DNA of 46,637 nt, from contig NZ_BMRI01000035.1 in assembly GCF_014648555.1 (NCBI RefSeq), positions 17,875 to 64,511 on the forward strand, in the 5' to 3' direction. Position 1 is the first letter of the stretch; the number at the start of each line of letters is the position of its first letter. Shown one piece after another: positions 23,512-31,139 of the stretch. A program made the position numbers and the translations under genes. The notes under the pieces were generated by a model. That model had not been told where the DNA came from. It saw only the letters and a list, made by a program, of their open reading frames with translations, and searched no databases. This stretch comes from Kitasatospora griseola (GTDB taxonomy: Bacteria; Actinomycetota; Actinomycetes; Streptomycetales; Streptomycetaceae).

Positions 23512-25098
23512 TCAGTCCGTGCAGACCTTCCCGTTGTCGGGCGCCGCCCCACTGAGCAGGTAGTGGTTCACCGCGTCGTCGATGCAGGTGTTGTGCCGCC
23601 CGTACGCGGTGTGCCCGTCGCCCTCGTAGGTGAGCAGTCGCCCGGACTCCAGCTGCCCGGCCAGGGACTTGGCCCAGGCGTAGGGGGTGGCCGGGTCGCG
23701 GGTGGTGCCGACCACGACGATCGGGTCGGCGCCGGCCGCCCGGACGGTGTGCGGGACGCCGGTGGGCTTGACCGGCCAGTACGCGCAGCCGAGTGCCATC
23801 CAGGCCATGTCGCGGCCGAAGTGCGGCGCGGCCTTCTCGAACGCCGGGATCGCGGCGGTGACCGCCGCCGGGTCGGTGAACGAGGCCGGCAGGTCGACGC
23901 AGTTGACGGCCATGTTGGCGTACATCAGGTTGTCGTAGCTGCCGTCGGCGTTGCGGCTGTAGTACTGGTCGGCGAGCTGCAGCAGCCCGCTGCCGCTGCC
24001 GTTCTGAGCGCTCGCCAGGGCCGCGCGCAGGTGCGGCCACAGGGCCTCGCTGTACATCGCCTCGGCGACGCCGGTGAGCGCCTGGGCCTCGGTGAGCGGA
24101 CGGTCGGCGCCGGTGGACATCGGCTCCGCGTCGAGCTTCTTGAACAGGGCGGCGAGCTTGTCGCCGGCCTCCTGCTCGGTGCGGCCGACCGGGCAGTCGT
24201 CGCGCTTGACGCAGTCCTTGGCGAACGCCGTCCACGCGGTCTCGAAGCCGCCGGCCTGGGTCGTGTTGCCGGTGACGGCGTCCAGCGAGGGGTCCATCGC
24301 GCCGTCCAGCACCACCCTGCCGACCTTGCTCGGGAACAGCCCGGCGTAGGTCGCACCGAGGAAGGTGCCGTACGACTTGCCGACGTAGTTGAGCTTCCGG
24401 TCGCCGACCAGCGCCCGCAGCATGTCCATGTCCCGGGCCGCCTCGACGGTGGAGACGTGGCCGAGCAGCTCGCCCGCCCGGGCCGAGCAGCCCGCCGCGA
24501 ACTCCTTGTCGACGGCCACCAGGGCGTCGATCTCGGACTGGTCGTCGGGGGTGACGTCGGCGGCCGCGTAGGCGTCCATCCGGTCGCCGCTCAGGCAGGT
24601 GATCGGCGCGGACCTGCCGACGCCGCGCGGGTCGAAGCCCACCAGGTCGTAGCTGGAGCGCACCCCGCCGTCGTAGCGCGACGCGACGCTCTGCACGTAC
24701 TCGATCGCCGAGCCGCCGGGGCCGCCCGGGTTGAGCAGCAGCGAGCCCAGCCGGTGCCCCTGGTCGGCGGCGGGCTTGCGGATCGCGGACAGCTCCACGT
24801 CGTGGCCGTCACCGGGGTGGGCGTAGTCCAGCGGCACCTTGAAGGTGGTGCACTCGAAGTCCGTGGTGCACGGCTTCCAGCTCAGCTGCTGCGCGTAGTA
24901 GGGGGCGAGCCCGGCCGGCAGCTCGGTGGGCAGCGCCTCCAGCGGGGTGACGCCGTTCGCGGGGGCCGGCGCGTGGCTGCCGGGCGAGCCGCTCGCCGTG
25001 GGCGCCGGATGACCCGAGGTGCAGCCCGCCAGCAGCAGGGACGCGGCGGCGGCCACCGCGGCGGCGGACAGGAACCGGCGGGGCCGGGCGACTCTCAT
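23512..25098 (-). CDS. secreted alpha/beta-hydrolase lipoprotein, TAP (tripeptidyl aminopeptidase) family
   Basis: 528 residues. An N-terminal lipoprotein signal (RRFLSAAAVAAAASLLLAG then Cys) suggests anchoring outside the cell. The alpha/beta-hydrolase domain has the oxyanion segment LLLNPGGPGGSA, nucleophile Ser in GKSYGTFLG, the Asp in GTTRDPATPYAW and His in YEGDGHTAYG. The C-terminal part is the TAP-like domain. Related Streptomyces enzymes (SlpD, SlpE, Tap) cut N-terminal peptides. ATG 25098 is used because the signal peptide starts there with a GGGGAGAGGA site; the upstream frame is only open because of high GC. Confidence 0.9.
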   Translation of the reverse strand: MRVARPRRFLSAAAVAAAASLLLAGCTSGHPAPTASGSPGSHAPAPANGVTPLEALPTELPAGLAPYYAQQLSWKPCTTDFECTTFKVPLDYAHPGDGHDVELSAIRKPAADQGHRLGSLLLNPGGPGGSAIEYVQSVASRYDGGVRSSYDLVGFDPRGVGRSAPITCLSGDRMDAYAAADVTPDDQSEIDALVAVDKEFAAGCSARAGELLGHVSTVEAARDMDMLRALVGDRKLNYVGKSYGTFLGATYAGLFPSKVGRVVLDGAMDPSLDAVTGNTTQAGGFETAWTAFAKDCVKRDDCPVGRTEQEAGDKLAALFKKLDAEPMSTGADRPLTEAQALTGVAEAMYSEALWPHLRAALASAQNGSGSGLLQLADQYYSRNADGSYDNLMYANMAVNCVDLPASFTDPAAVTAAIPAFEKAAPHFGRDMAWMALGCAYWPVKPTGVPHTVRAAGADPIVVVGTTRDPATPYAWAKSLAGQLESGRLLTYEGDGHTAYGRHNTCIDDAVNHYLLSGAAPDNGKVCTD

Positions 25099-25283
25099 GA
25101 ACGTGGGTCCTCTCCCCTGGAACGGGCCGGCCCACCGGCCGACCGACCCGGCCGTCGCCGGGAGGTCGAGCCTAGCCGTCGGAACGACACGCCCCGTGAC
25201 CGCGGCCGCCGCGCCCGGGCCCCCGACCGCCACCCCGGAGGCTGATCATCACACCGCGGAACGCGTCGGTCGGCGGGCCCGGT

Positions 25284-26333
25284 TCAGGGCTTCGGCAGCT
25301 GCTCCGTCAGGTACTGCATCGCGACCCGGACCAGCCGCAGCTGCTCCCGGTCCGCCGAGTAGTCCTGGACCAGGTCGGAGATCCGCACCTCCGCCCGCGC
25401 CCCGGCGTCCCGCAGCGCCGTCTGCACCTCCCGGGCCGAGGCCAGGCCGTCCGTGTCCCGCTTCGCCGCGGCCAGCAGCAGCCGCGGCGCCGTCCCGGCC
25501 GAGGCCTCGCCCGCGGCGGCCGCCAGCGCCCGCCCGTCGTACCGGCCGGACACGGCCGCGGCCGCCCCGTACAGGTCCGGGCGGGTCAGTCCGGCCGCGG
25601 CCGCGCACGGCGCGCCGTCGTCCACGCCCAGCACGGCCCAGCCGTCGGGGCCGGCCGGACGGGTGCGGAAGACCGCGCCGACCGCCGCGCGCAGCGCCTG
25701 GTCGTCGGCGACCGCCTGCGGGACGGCGGTCACCAGGTCGCACGGGTGGCCGGTGCCGCTCGGGGCCTCGGGGGCGACCAGCACGAACGGGCGGGCCCGG
25801 CCGAGCTCGACGGCCGACGCCGCGCCGTCGAACACGTCCGGCAGGTCCTGGTCGGCGGTCCGCCCGGCCGTCCCGGAGTGCACCACGACCACCGGGAACC
25901 GGGCCGCCGGCTCCTGCCGGTACTCGGCGGGCAGCCACACCCGCACCGCGCGCGGCCGCCCGTCCGGACCGGGCACCTCGCCCTGCAGCAGCTCACCGCC
26001 CGCCGGACGGCCCACGTTGCTGAACAGCACCTCCACCGGCGCGGGCGCGGGCGGCGCCGCGGCGGGCCGCTCCGTGCCGACCGCCGCCACCGCCTGCCGC
26101 ACCGCCACCCGGCCGGGCCGCAGGCCCGCCAGCACCGCCACCCCGAGCGCGCTCACGCACATCAGGCACAGCACCGCCGCCCCGGCCCGGACCAGCACCG
26201 GACGCGCCTCCGCCGCCAGCTCGTACGTCTGCGCGGCCCGCAGGTCCCGCCAGCGCGACATCGCCGACCGGGCCAGCCAACTGCCCGCCACCACGGCCAC
26301 CAGCAGCAACAGGACGAGGAGCGATCGGGGCAT
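25284..26333 (-). CDS. membrane-anchored esterase-like alpha/beta-hydrolase
   Basis: 349 residues: two hydrophobic helices near the N-terminus (residues about 3-20 and 50-75), then an extracellular domain of the esterase D/Fes type. ELLQGEVPGPDGRPRAVRVWLP, a PVVVVHSGTAG strand and a LAAAKRDTDG segment fit that fold. The usual nucleophile motif GxSxG appears as GVDDGAP, so the catalytic Ser seems to be lost and the protein may not be an active esterase. ATG 26333 follows GAGGTGG. It precedes the TAP-family gene and follows the delta' gene on the same strand. Confidence 0.75.
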   Translation of the reverse strand: MPRSLLVLLLLVAVVAGSWLARSAMSRWRDLRAAQTYELAAEARPVLVRAGAAVLCLMCVSALGVAVLAGLRPGRVAVRQAVAAVGTERPAAAPPAPAPVEVLFSNVGRPAGGELLQGEVPGPDGRPRAVRVWLPAEYRQEPAARFPVVVVHSGTAGRTADQDLPDVFDGAASAVELGRARPFVLVAPEAPSGTGHPCDLVTAVPQAVADDQALRAAVGAVFRTRPAGPDGWAVLGVDDGAPCAAAAGLTRPDLYGAAAAVSGRYDGRALAAAAGEASAGTAPRLLLAAAKRDTDGLASAREVQTALRDAGARAEVRISDLVQDYSADREQLRLVRVAMQYLTEQLPKP

Positions 26334-26498
26334 GGGGGACGCACCACCTCGGGGAAGGACCGGCCGGACGCGAGCGCGTGGCCAGTGCACAGGGTGCAAG
26401 ACCGCACGCCCGCCGACCGCCGCGCGGTACGGGCGTCTCCCCACCTTCACTCGAACGAGCTAACGACAACCGGGCCCGAAGCCATCGGCCCGCACCGC

Positions 26499-26590
26499 CG
26501 ACCGCCACCGGGCCGGCCTGCGTCGTCGACTGCCACCCGGCCGGCCTGCGGCATCGACTGTCACCGGGCCGGTCCGCGGCGCCGACCGCC
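26499..26590. repeat. 28-bp tandem repeat, about 3.3 copies
   Basis: Copies at 26499-26526, 26527-26554 and 26555-26582 follow the pattern CGAC(C/T)G(C/T)CACCGGGCCGG with a variable GCGGC end, plus eight bases of a fourth. It fills the space between the delta' gene and the esterase-like gene. Confidence 0.8.
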
Positions 26591-26597
26591 CCGCAGG

Positions 26598-27803
26598 TCA
26601 GCCCGCCCGCAGCGCCACCGTCATCGCCTCGACCGCCAGCAGCGGGTCCACGTTCCGGTCCAGCGCCCGCCGGCAGGCCAGCACCGCCTCGATCCGGCGC
26701 AGCGTGTTCTCCGCGGCGCCCTCGCCGGCCACTCGCTGCACGGCCGGCCGCTGGTCCTCGTTGGCCAGCGCCCCGCCCGCGCCCAGCTGGACCGCCAGCA
26801 CGTCCCGGTAGAAGCCCAGCAGGTCGCCGAGCGCCACGCCCAGCGTCTCCCGGCGGGTCCGGGTCGCCCGGCTCTTCTGTCGCTTCTCCAGTTCCTTCAC
26901 CGCGCCCGCCATGCCGCGCGGCGCCCGGCTGCCCTCGGCCGCGCCGTACGCGGCCCGCAGGTCGTCGGTCTCCTTGGCGTCCTGGGTCTCGGCCAGCGCC
27001 TCGGCGTCGGCCTTCGCGGTGTCGACCAGCCGCTGCGCGGCGGCCAGGCAGCCGCCCAGGTCCGCGACCTCCAGCGGGATCCGCAGCACCTCGGCGCGGC
27101 GGGCCCGGGCCTGCTCGTCCACCGCGAGCCGCCGGGACCGGTCGATGTCGCCCTGCCCGGCCAGCGCGGCCAGCCGGGCCGCCCCGGGCTCCACCCCGTC
27201 GCGCCGGACCAGCATGTCGGCGACCGCCTCCGCGGGGGGCGTGCGCAGCACCAGCAGCCGGCAGCGCGAGCGGATGGTCGGCAGCACGTCCTGCACGGAC
27301 GGCGCGCAGAGCAGCCACACCGTCCGCGGCGAGGGCTCCTCGACGCCCTTCAGCAGCGCGTTCGCGGCCGCCTCGGTGAGGCGGTGCGCGGCGTCCACCA
27401 GGATCACCGACCAACGGCCGCCGGTCGGGTAGCTCGCCGCCCGCAGCACCAGGTCGCGCATGTCGCCGACGCCGATCGACAGGCCGTCGGTGCGCACCTG
27501 CTTGACGTCGGCGTGGCTGCCGGAGAGCACGGTGTGGCAGCCGTCGCAGAACCCGCAGCCGGGGGTTCCGCCCAGGTCCAGGTCCGGGCTGGTGCACTGG
27601 AGCGACGCCGCGAAGGCGCGGGCCGCCGTCACCTGCCCCGCGCCGGGCGGGCCGGTGAACAGCCAGGCGTGCGTCATCAGCGAGGCGTTGCCCGCGGGGG
27701 CCTCCCCGCGGCCCGCCAGCACAGAGGCCCGGGCCGCCCGCGCGGCCGCCTGCAACTGTTCGACCACCCGGTCCTGTCCGACCAGGTCGTCCCACACACT
27801 CAC
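26598..27803 (-). CDS. holB: DNA polymerase III delta' subunit
   Basis: 401-residue clamp-loader AAA+ subunit. It starts MSVWDDLVGQDRVVEQL, has a Zn-binding Cys set (C and CGFCDGC about 70-90), VDAAHRLTEAAANALLKGVEEP (Walker B region) and the sensor/SRC motif IRSRCR. The Walker A site reads GPPGAGQV, without the catalytic lysine, in keeping with delta' being an ATP-non-hydrolysing stator. GTG 27803 follows GGAGGAG. It lies downstream of tmk on the same strand, the usual actinobacterial order. Confidence 0.93.
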   Translation of the reverse strand: MSVWDDLVGQDRVVEQLQAAARAARASVLAGRGEAPAGNASLMTHAWLFTGPPGAGQVTAARAFAASLQCTSPDLDLGGTPGCGFCDGCHTVLSGSHADVKQVRTDGLSIGVGDMRDLVLRAASYPTGGRWSVILVDAAHRLTEAAANALLKGVEEPSPRTVWLLCAPSVQDVLPTIRSRCRLLVLRTPPAEAVADMLVRRDGVEPGAARLAALAGQGDIDRSRRLAVDEQARARRAEVLRIPLEVADLGGCLAAAQRLVDTAKADAEALAETQDAKETDDLRAAYGAAEGSRAPRGMAGAVKELEKRQKSRATRTRRETLGVALGDLLGFYRDVLAVQLGAGGALANEDQRPAVQRVAGEGAAENTLRRIEAVLACRRALDRNVDPLLAVEAMTVALRAG

Positions 27804-27938
27804 GCCGCGCTCCTCCTCGCCGTCACCGACCCGACGAGCCTAACGCCGGACGGGGACAGCCCGGCCCGCACAGCGGACGGCCCGGGCCGTCCAGTGACAA
27901 CCCGGGCCGTTCGACAGCGGCGGCAGCAGCGCCGACGG

Positions 27939-30900
27939 TCAGTCCTTGCGGCGGAGCCAGCCCCGCTTCGGCTGCTCGTCCTGCTCCGGCTGCTCGGGGG
28001 CCTCGGCCTCCCAGCGCGCCCACTCCTCGCGGGAGCCGAGCAGGCTGTCGGTCAGGCTGGGCAGGTCGTCGAGCGGGGTCTCCTCCGCCCAGTCCGGCCG
28101 GGGGCGCAGCTCACGGGTGCGCGAGGAGTCGTCCTCGTCGCGGAACAGCCCGGGCGGCACCTGCTTGGCCTCGGGCCCGGCCTCCGGCCTGGCCCCGGCC
28201 TCCGGCTTGGCCCCGGGAGCGGGCTTGGGCGCGGGGGTCGGCTTGGGCGCGGGGGTCGGCTCGGGCTTGGGGGCGGGGGACGGCTCGGGGGCCGGCTCGG
28301 CCTTGGGCAGCACCGCGGTCTCGTCGTCCGCGACCTTCGGCAGCACGGCGGTCTCGTCGAGCACCGGCTTCGGCAGCTCCCGGGTGGTCTCGCTGTCGGA
28401 CTCGGCGTCCTCGACCTTGGGGAGCACCGCGGTCCGGTCCGCCTCGGCCTCGGCGGCCTTCCGGGCGTCCTCGGCCCGCTGCAGCGCTTCCTCGGCGCGG
28501 CGCCGCTGCTCCTCCCGCTGCAGGTCGCGCTGGCGCTGGAGCTCGACCCGGGCGGCCTCCTCCGCGGCGGCCTTGCGCGCGGCGGCGGCCTCGGCGGCGA
28601 GGCGGGCCTGCTCGGCGGCCTGCCGCTTCGCCTCCTCCTCGGCCTTGCGGGCGGCTTCCGCCTCGGCGGCGCGGCGGGCTTCCTCGGCGGCCCTGCGTTC
28701 CTGCTCGGCCTTGACGCGGGCGGCCTCCTCGGCGGCCAGGCGGTCCTTCTCGGCCTGCTCGGCGCGGAGCTCCTCCAGCAGCGCGAGCCGCTTGCGCTCG
28801 GCCTCCTCGGCGGCCTTGCGGGCGGCCTCGGCCTCGGCGGCGCGCCGGGCGGCCTCCTCGCGGGCCTTGCGCTCCTGCTCGGCCTTGGCGACCTTCTCCT
28901 GGTCGGAGAGCGGCAGCTCGCGGTCGAGGCGGTGCCGGACGGCGGTGGTGACGGCGGCGGGCGCCTGGCTGCCGTCGACGACCAGGTAGCGGGCCGGGTC
29001 GGCGGCGGCCAGCGCGAGGAACCCGGAGCGGACCCGCTGGTGGAACTCGGTGGGCTCGGACTCCAGCCGGTCGAGCGCCTCGGTGAAACGATCCCGCGCG
29101 GCGGTGGGGTCGACGTCGAGGACGACGGTCAGGTCGGGCACCAGTCCGCCGGTGGCCCAGCGGGAGATCCGGGCGACCTCGGTGGCCGCCAGGTCGCGGC
29201 CGGCGCCCTGGTAGGCGATGGAGGAGTCCATGTAGCGGTCGGTGATGACCACGGCGCCGCGCTCCAGGGCCGGCCGGATCACGTTCTCGACGTGCTCGGC
29301 CCGGTCGGCGGCGTAGATCAGCGCCTCGGCGCGGTGCGACAGGCCGGTGTTGCCGACGTCCAGGACGAGGGCGCGCAGGCGCTGCCCGATCGGGGAGCCG
29401 CCGGGTTCGCGGGTGACGACGACCTCGTGGCCCTTGGCGCGGATCCATTCGGCGAGGGCCTGCGCCTGGGTGGACTTGCCGGCCCCGTCGCCGCCCTCCA
29501 GGGCGATGAAGTAGCCCTTGCCGGCCACCCGGTGCGGCGCGGCCCCGGCGCCGCCGCGGACGGCCTGCACGAGCTCGCGGCCGAACGGGACGATGCCACG
29601 CTGGTCGTCGGTCTTCAGCAGGACGACGGCGGCGAGCACCAGAGTGAGCAGTCCGGCGGTGGAGACGGCGAGCGCGGCGCCGCCGTGGATGAAGGTGAAG
29701 CTGCCGGTGCCGACGTGGCCGAGCGAGACCTCGCCGTAGCCGGCGGCCAGCAGTGGCATGCCGACCAGGGCGACGGCGACGACCACCCGCAGCACCGCGT
29801 ACAGGTGCTCGGTGACCTTGCCGAGGCGGATCTCCTCGATCTCCTGGGCGAGCAGTCCGCGCCCGGTGGCGATGACCACGCCGGCGGCGAGGCCGGCCAG
29901 CACGGTGAACAGCAGCACCAGGACGAAGTCGAGGACCAGTCCGGCGAGGATCAGCGCCACGCCGGCGGTGACCAGGCCGAGGGCGAGCAGCCGGCGGCGG
30001 GACAGGCCGGGCAGGGTGGCGCGGCTGAGCCGGATGCCGACGGCGGGCGCGCCGGCGGCGGCGAGCACCAGCAGGCCGTAGCCGATCGGGCCGGCCAGGT
30101 GTTCGGTGGCGGTGAGCAGTCCGAGCGCGGCGACGCCGGCCATCGCGGCGTAGGCGGCGGCGATCGAGAAGGTGAAGTAGGGGGCGGAGCCGGTGCGGCC
30201 CTTCTTGAGGGACGGTCCGGGCGTCGCGTCGGTGGGGGCGCGCAGGCCCTGCAGCGGGGAGCGCGGCGCGGTGTTGGCGCCCGCCGGCAGCTCCTGGAAG
30301 TACAGCAGCCCGGCGTTGACGACGAACAGCGCGGCGGCGCCGAGCGCGGCGACGGTGAGCTGGTGGCCGCGCAGCCAGTGCAGGCCGACCGCGGCGAGCA
30401 CGTTGTTGACCAGCGTGAAGCCGATCAGCCCGGTGGCGGCCAGCGGCAGCGCTGCCCAACCGGTGCGCAGGTCGAGGGTGCGGACGGCGTCCAGCGAGGC
30501 GGCGGCCGGCGGGCCGGTCTGCTCGGGGACGGCCAGCAGCGCGGGGACGGCGGCGGACTTGCCGATGGTCCAGATCCGTTCGGCGGCGCCGGCCAGGAAC
30601 ACCGAGCCGAGCAGCAGCCAGGTGGCGGAGCCGGGCGACCAGACCACCCACCAGGGGGCGAGGCCGATCAGCAGGGCGCGGGCCAGGTCCGCGCCGAGCA
30701 GGCTCCAGCGCCGGTCGATCCGGCCGCCGACCAGGGCGTGCACCGGACCGAGCAGGGCGGCCCCGAACAGGGCGGAGGCGAGCAGTCGGGCCGCGAACAG
30801 GGCGGCGACGGCCAGCGCGATCGACCGGTAGCCGTGCCCGAACTGCCCGCCGAGCACGGTGGCGACCACGGTGAGCGGGACGAACACCAGGACCGACAGC

Positions 30901-31061
30901 CGGTCGGCGGTGCCGCCGAGCAGCTGGGTGGTCCAGAGTTTCCGGTAGGGCCGCAGCCGGAGCAGCGCGCGGGCCCGTTCGCCGGGTGTCCCGGCGGGGG
31001 CGACCTCGGGGAGGCCGCTCGCGGCGGCGCGTGCGGTGGGGGGCGGCTCCTCGCTCGTCAT
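27939..31061 (-). CDS. tmk: MFS-dTMP kinase fusion with coiled-coil tail
   Basis: 1040 residues in four parts. Residues about 30-490 are an MFS-like membrane domain of 12 helices. Residues about 510-715 are dTMP kinase: GGDGAGKSTQ P-loop, TREPGG and DRYMDSSIAYQG. Residues about 720-890 form a long Ala/Glu/Arg coiled coil. Residues about 900-970 are Pro/Lys/Glu repeats (PAPKPEPTPAPKP), with a polar tail. The kinase phosphorylates dTMP in DNA precursor synthesis. The membrane fusion is a known form in streptomycetes and would place the enzyme at the membrane; the function of the MFS part is unknown. ATG 31061 has only a weak ribosome binding site. Confidence 0.92.
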   Translation of the reverse strand: MTSEEPPPTARAAASGLPEVAPAGTPGERARALLRLRPYRKLWTTQLLGGTADRLSVLVFVPLTVVATVLGGQFGHGYRSIALAVAALFAARLLASALFGAALLGPVHALVGGRIDRRWSLLGADLARALLIGLAPWWVVWSPGSATWLLLGSVFLAGAAERIWTIGKSAAVPALLAVPEQTGPPAAASLDAVRTLDLRTGWAALPLAATGLIGFTLVNNVLAAVGLHWLRGHQLTVAALGAAALFVVNAGLLYFQELPAGANTAPRSPLQGLRAPTDATPGPSLKKGRTGSAPYFTFSIAAAYAAMAGVAALGLLTATEHLAGPIGYGLLVLAAAGAPAVGIRLSRATLPGLSRRRLLALGLVTAGVALILAGLVLDFVLVLLFTVLAGLAAGVVIATGRGLLAQEIEEIRLGKVTEHLYAVLRVVVAVALVGMPLLAAGYGEVSLGHVGTGSFTFIHGGAALAVSTAGLLTLVLAAVVLLKTDDQRGIVPFGRELVQAVRGGAGAAPHRVAGKGYFIALEGGDGAGKSTQAQALAEWIRAKGHEVVVTREPGGSPIGQRLRALVLDVGNTGLSHRAEALIYAADRAEHVENVIRPALERGAVVITDRYMDSSIAYQGAGRDLAATEVARISRWATGGLVPDLTVVLDVDPTAARDRFTEALDRLESEPTEFHQRVRSGFLALAAADPARYLVVDGSQAPAAVTTAVRHRLDRELPLSDQEKVAKAEQERKAREEAARRAAEAEAARKAAEEAERKRLALLEELRAEQAEKDRLAAEEAARVKAEQERRAAEEARRAAEAEAARKAEEEAKRQAAEQARLAAEAAAARKAAAEEAARVELQRQRDLQREEQRRRAEEALQRAEDARKAAEAEADRTAVLPKVEDAESDSETTRELPKPVLDETAVLPKVADDETAVLPKAEPAPEPSPAPKPEPTPAPKPTPAPKPAPGAKPEAGARPEAGPEAKQVPPGLFRDEDDSSRTRELRPRPDWAEETPLDDLPSLTDSLLGSREEWARWEAEAPEQPEQDEQPKRGWLRRKD

Positions 31062-31094
31062 ACCGTCAGCGTAGCGAGTGCACGGCCCCGACCT

Positions 31095-31128
31095 TAACGG
31101 GCCCGCCCGGATTCGAACAGGCCCGTTA
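31095..31128 (-). terminator. putative terminator of topA
   Basis: TAACGGGCC (31095-31103) pairs with GGCCCGTTA (31120-31128), a 9-bp stem with a 16-base loop, 12 bases beyond the topA stop. Confidence 0.5.
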
Positions 31129-31139
31129 CGCAGTGTCCG

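Noticed and set aside
27880..27900. Palindrome GGACGGCCCGGGCCGTCC between delta' and tmk genes
   Set aside because: It is a perfect palindrome without a loop, of a kind common by chance in such GC-rich DNA; not enough for a named site.
25746..31097. Very long plus-strand open frame over delta' and tmk genes
   Set aside because: It is antisense to well-identified genes, made of Gly/Arg/Gln/Val low-complexity sequence. Such frames arise from the GC bias of third positions.
31095..31130. tRNA-like GGATTCGAAC segment near the topA stop
   Set aside because: The flanking bases do not form a T-stem and no other arms can be found; it reads as part of a terminator loop.
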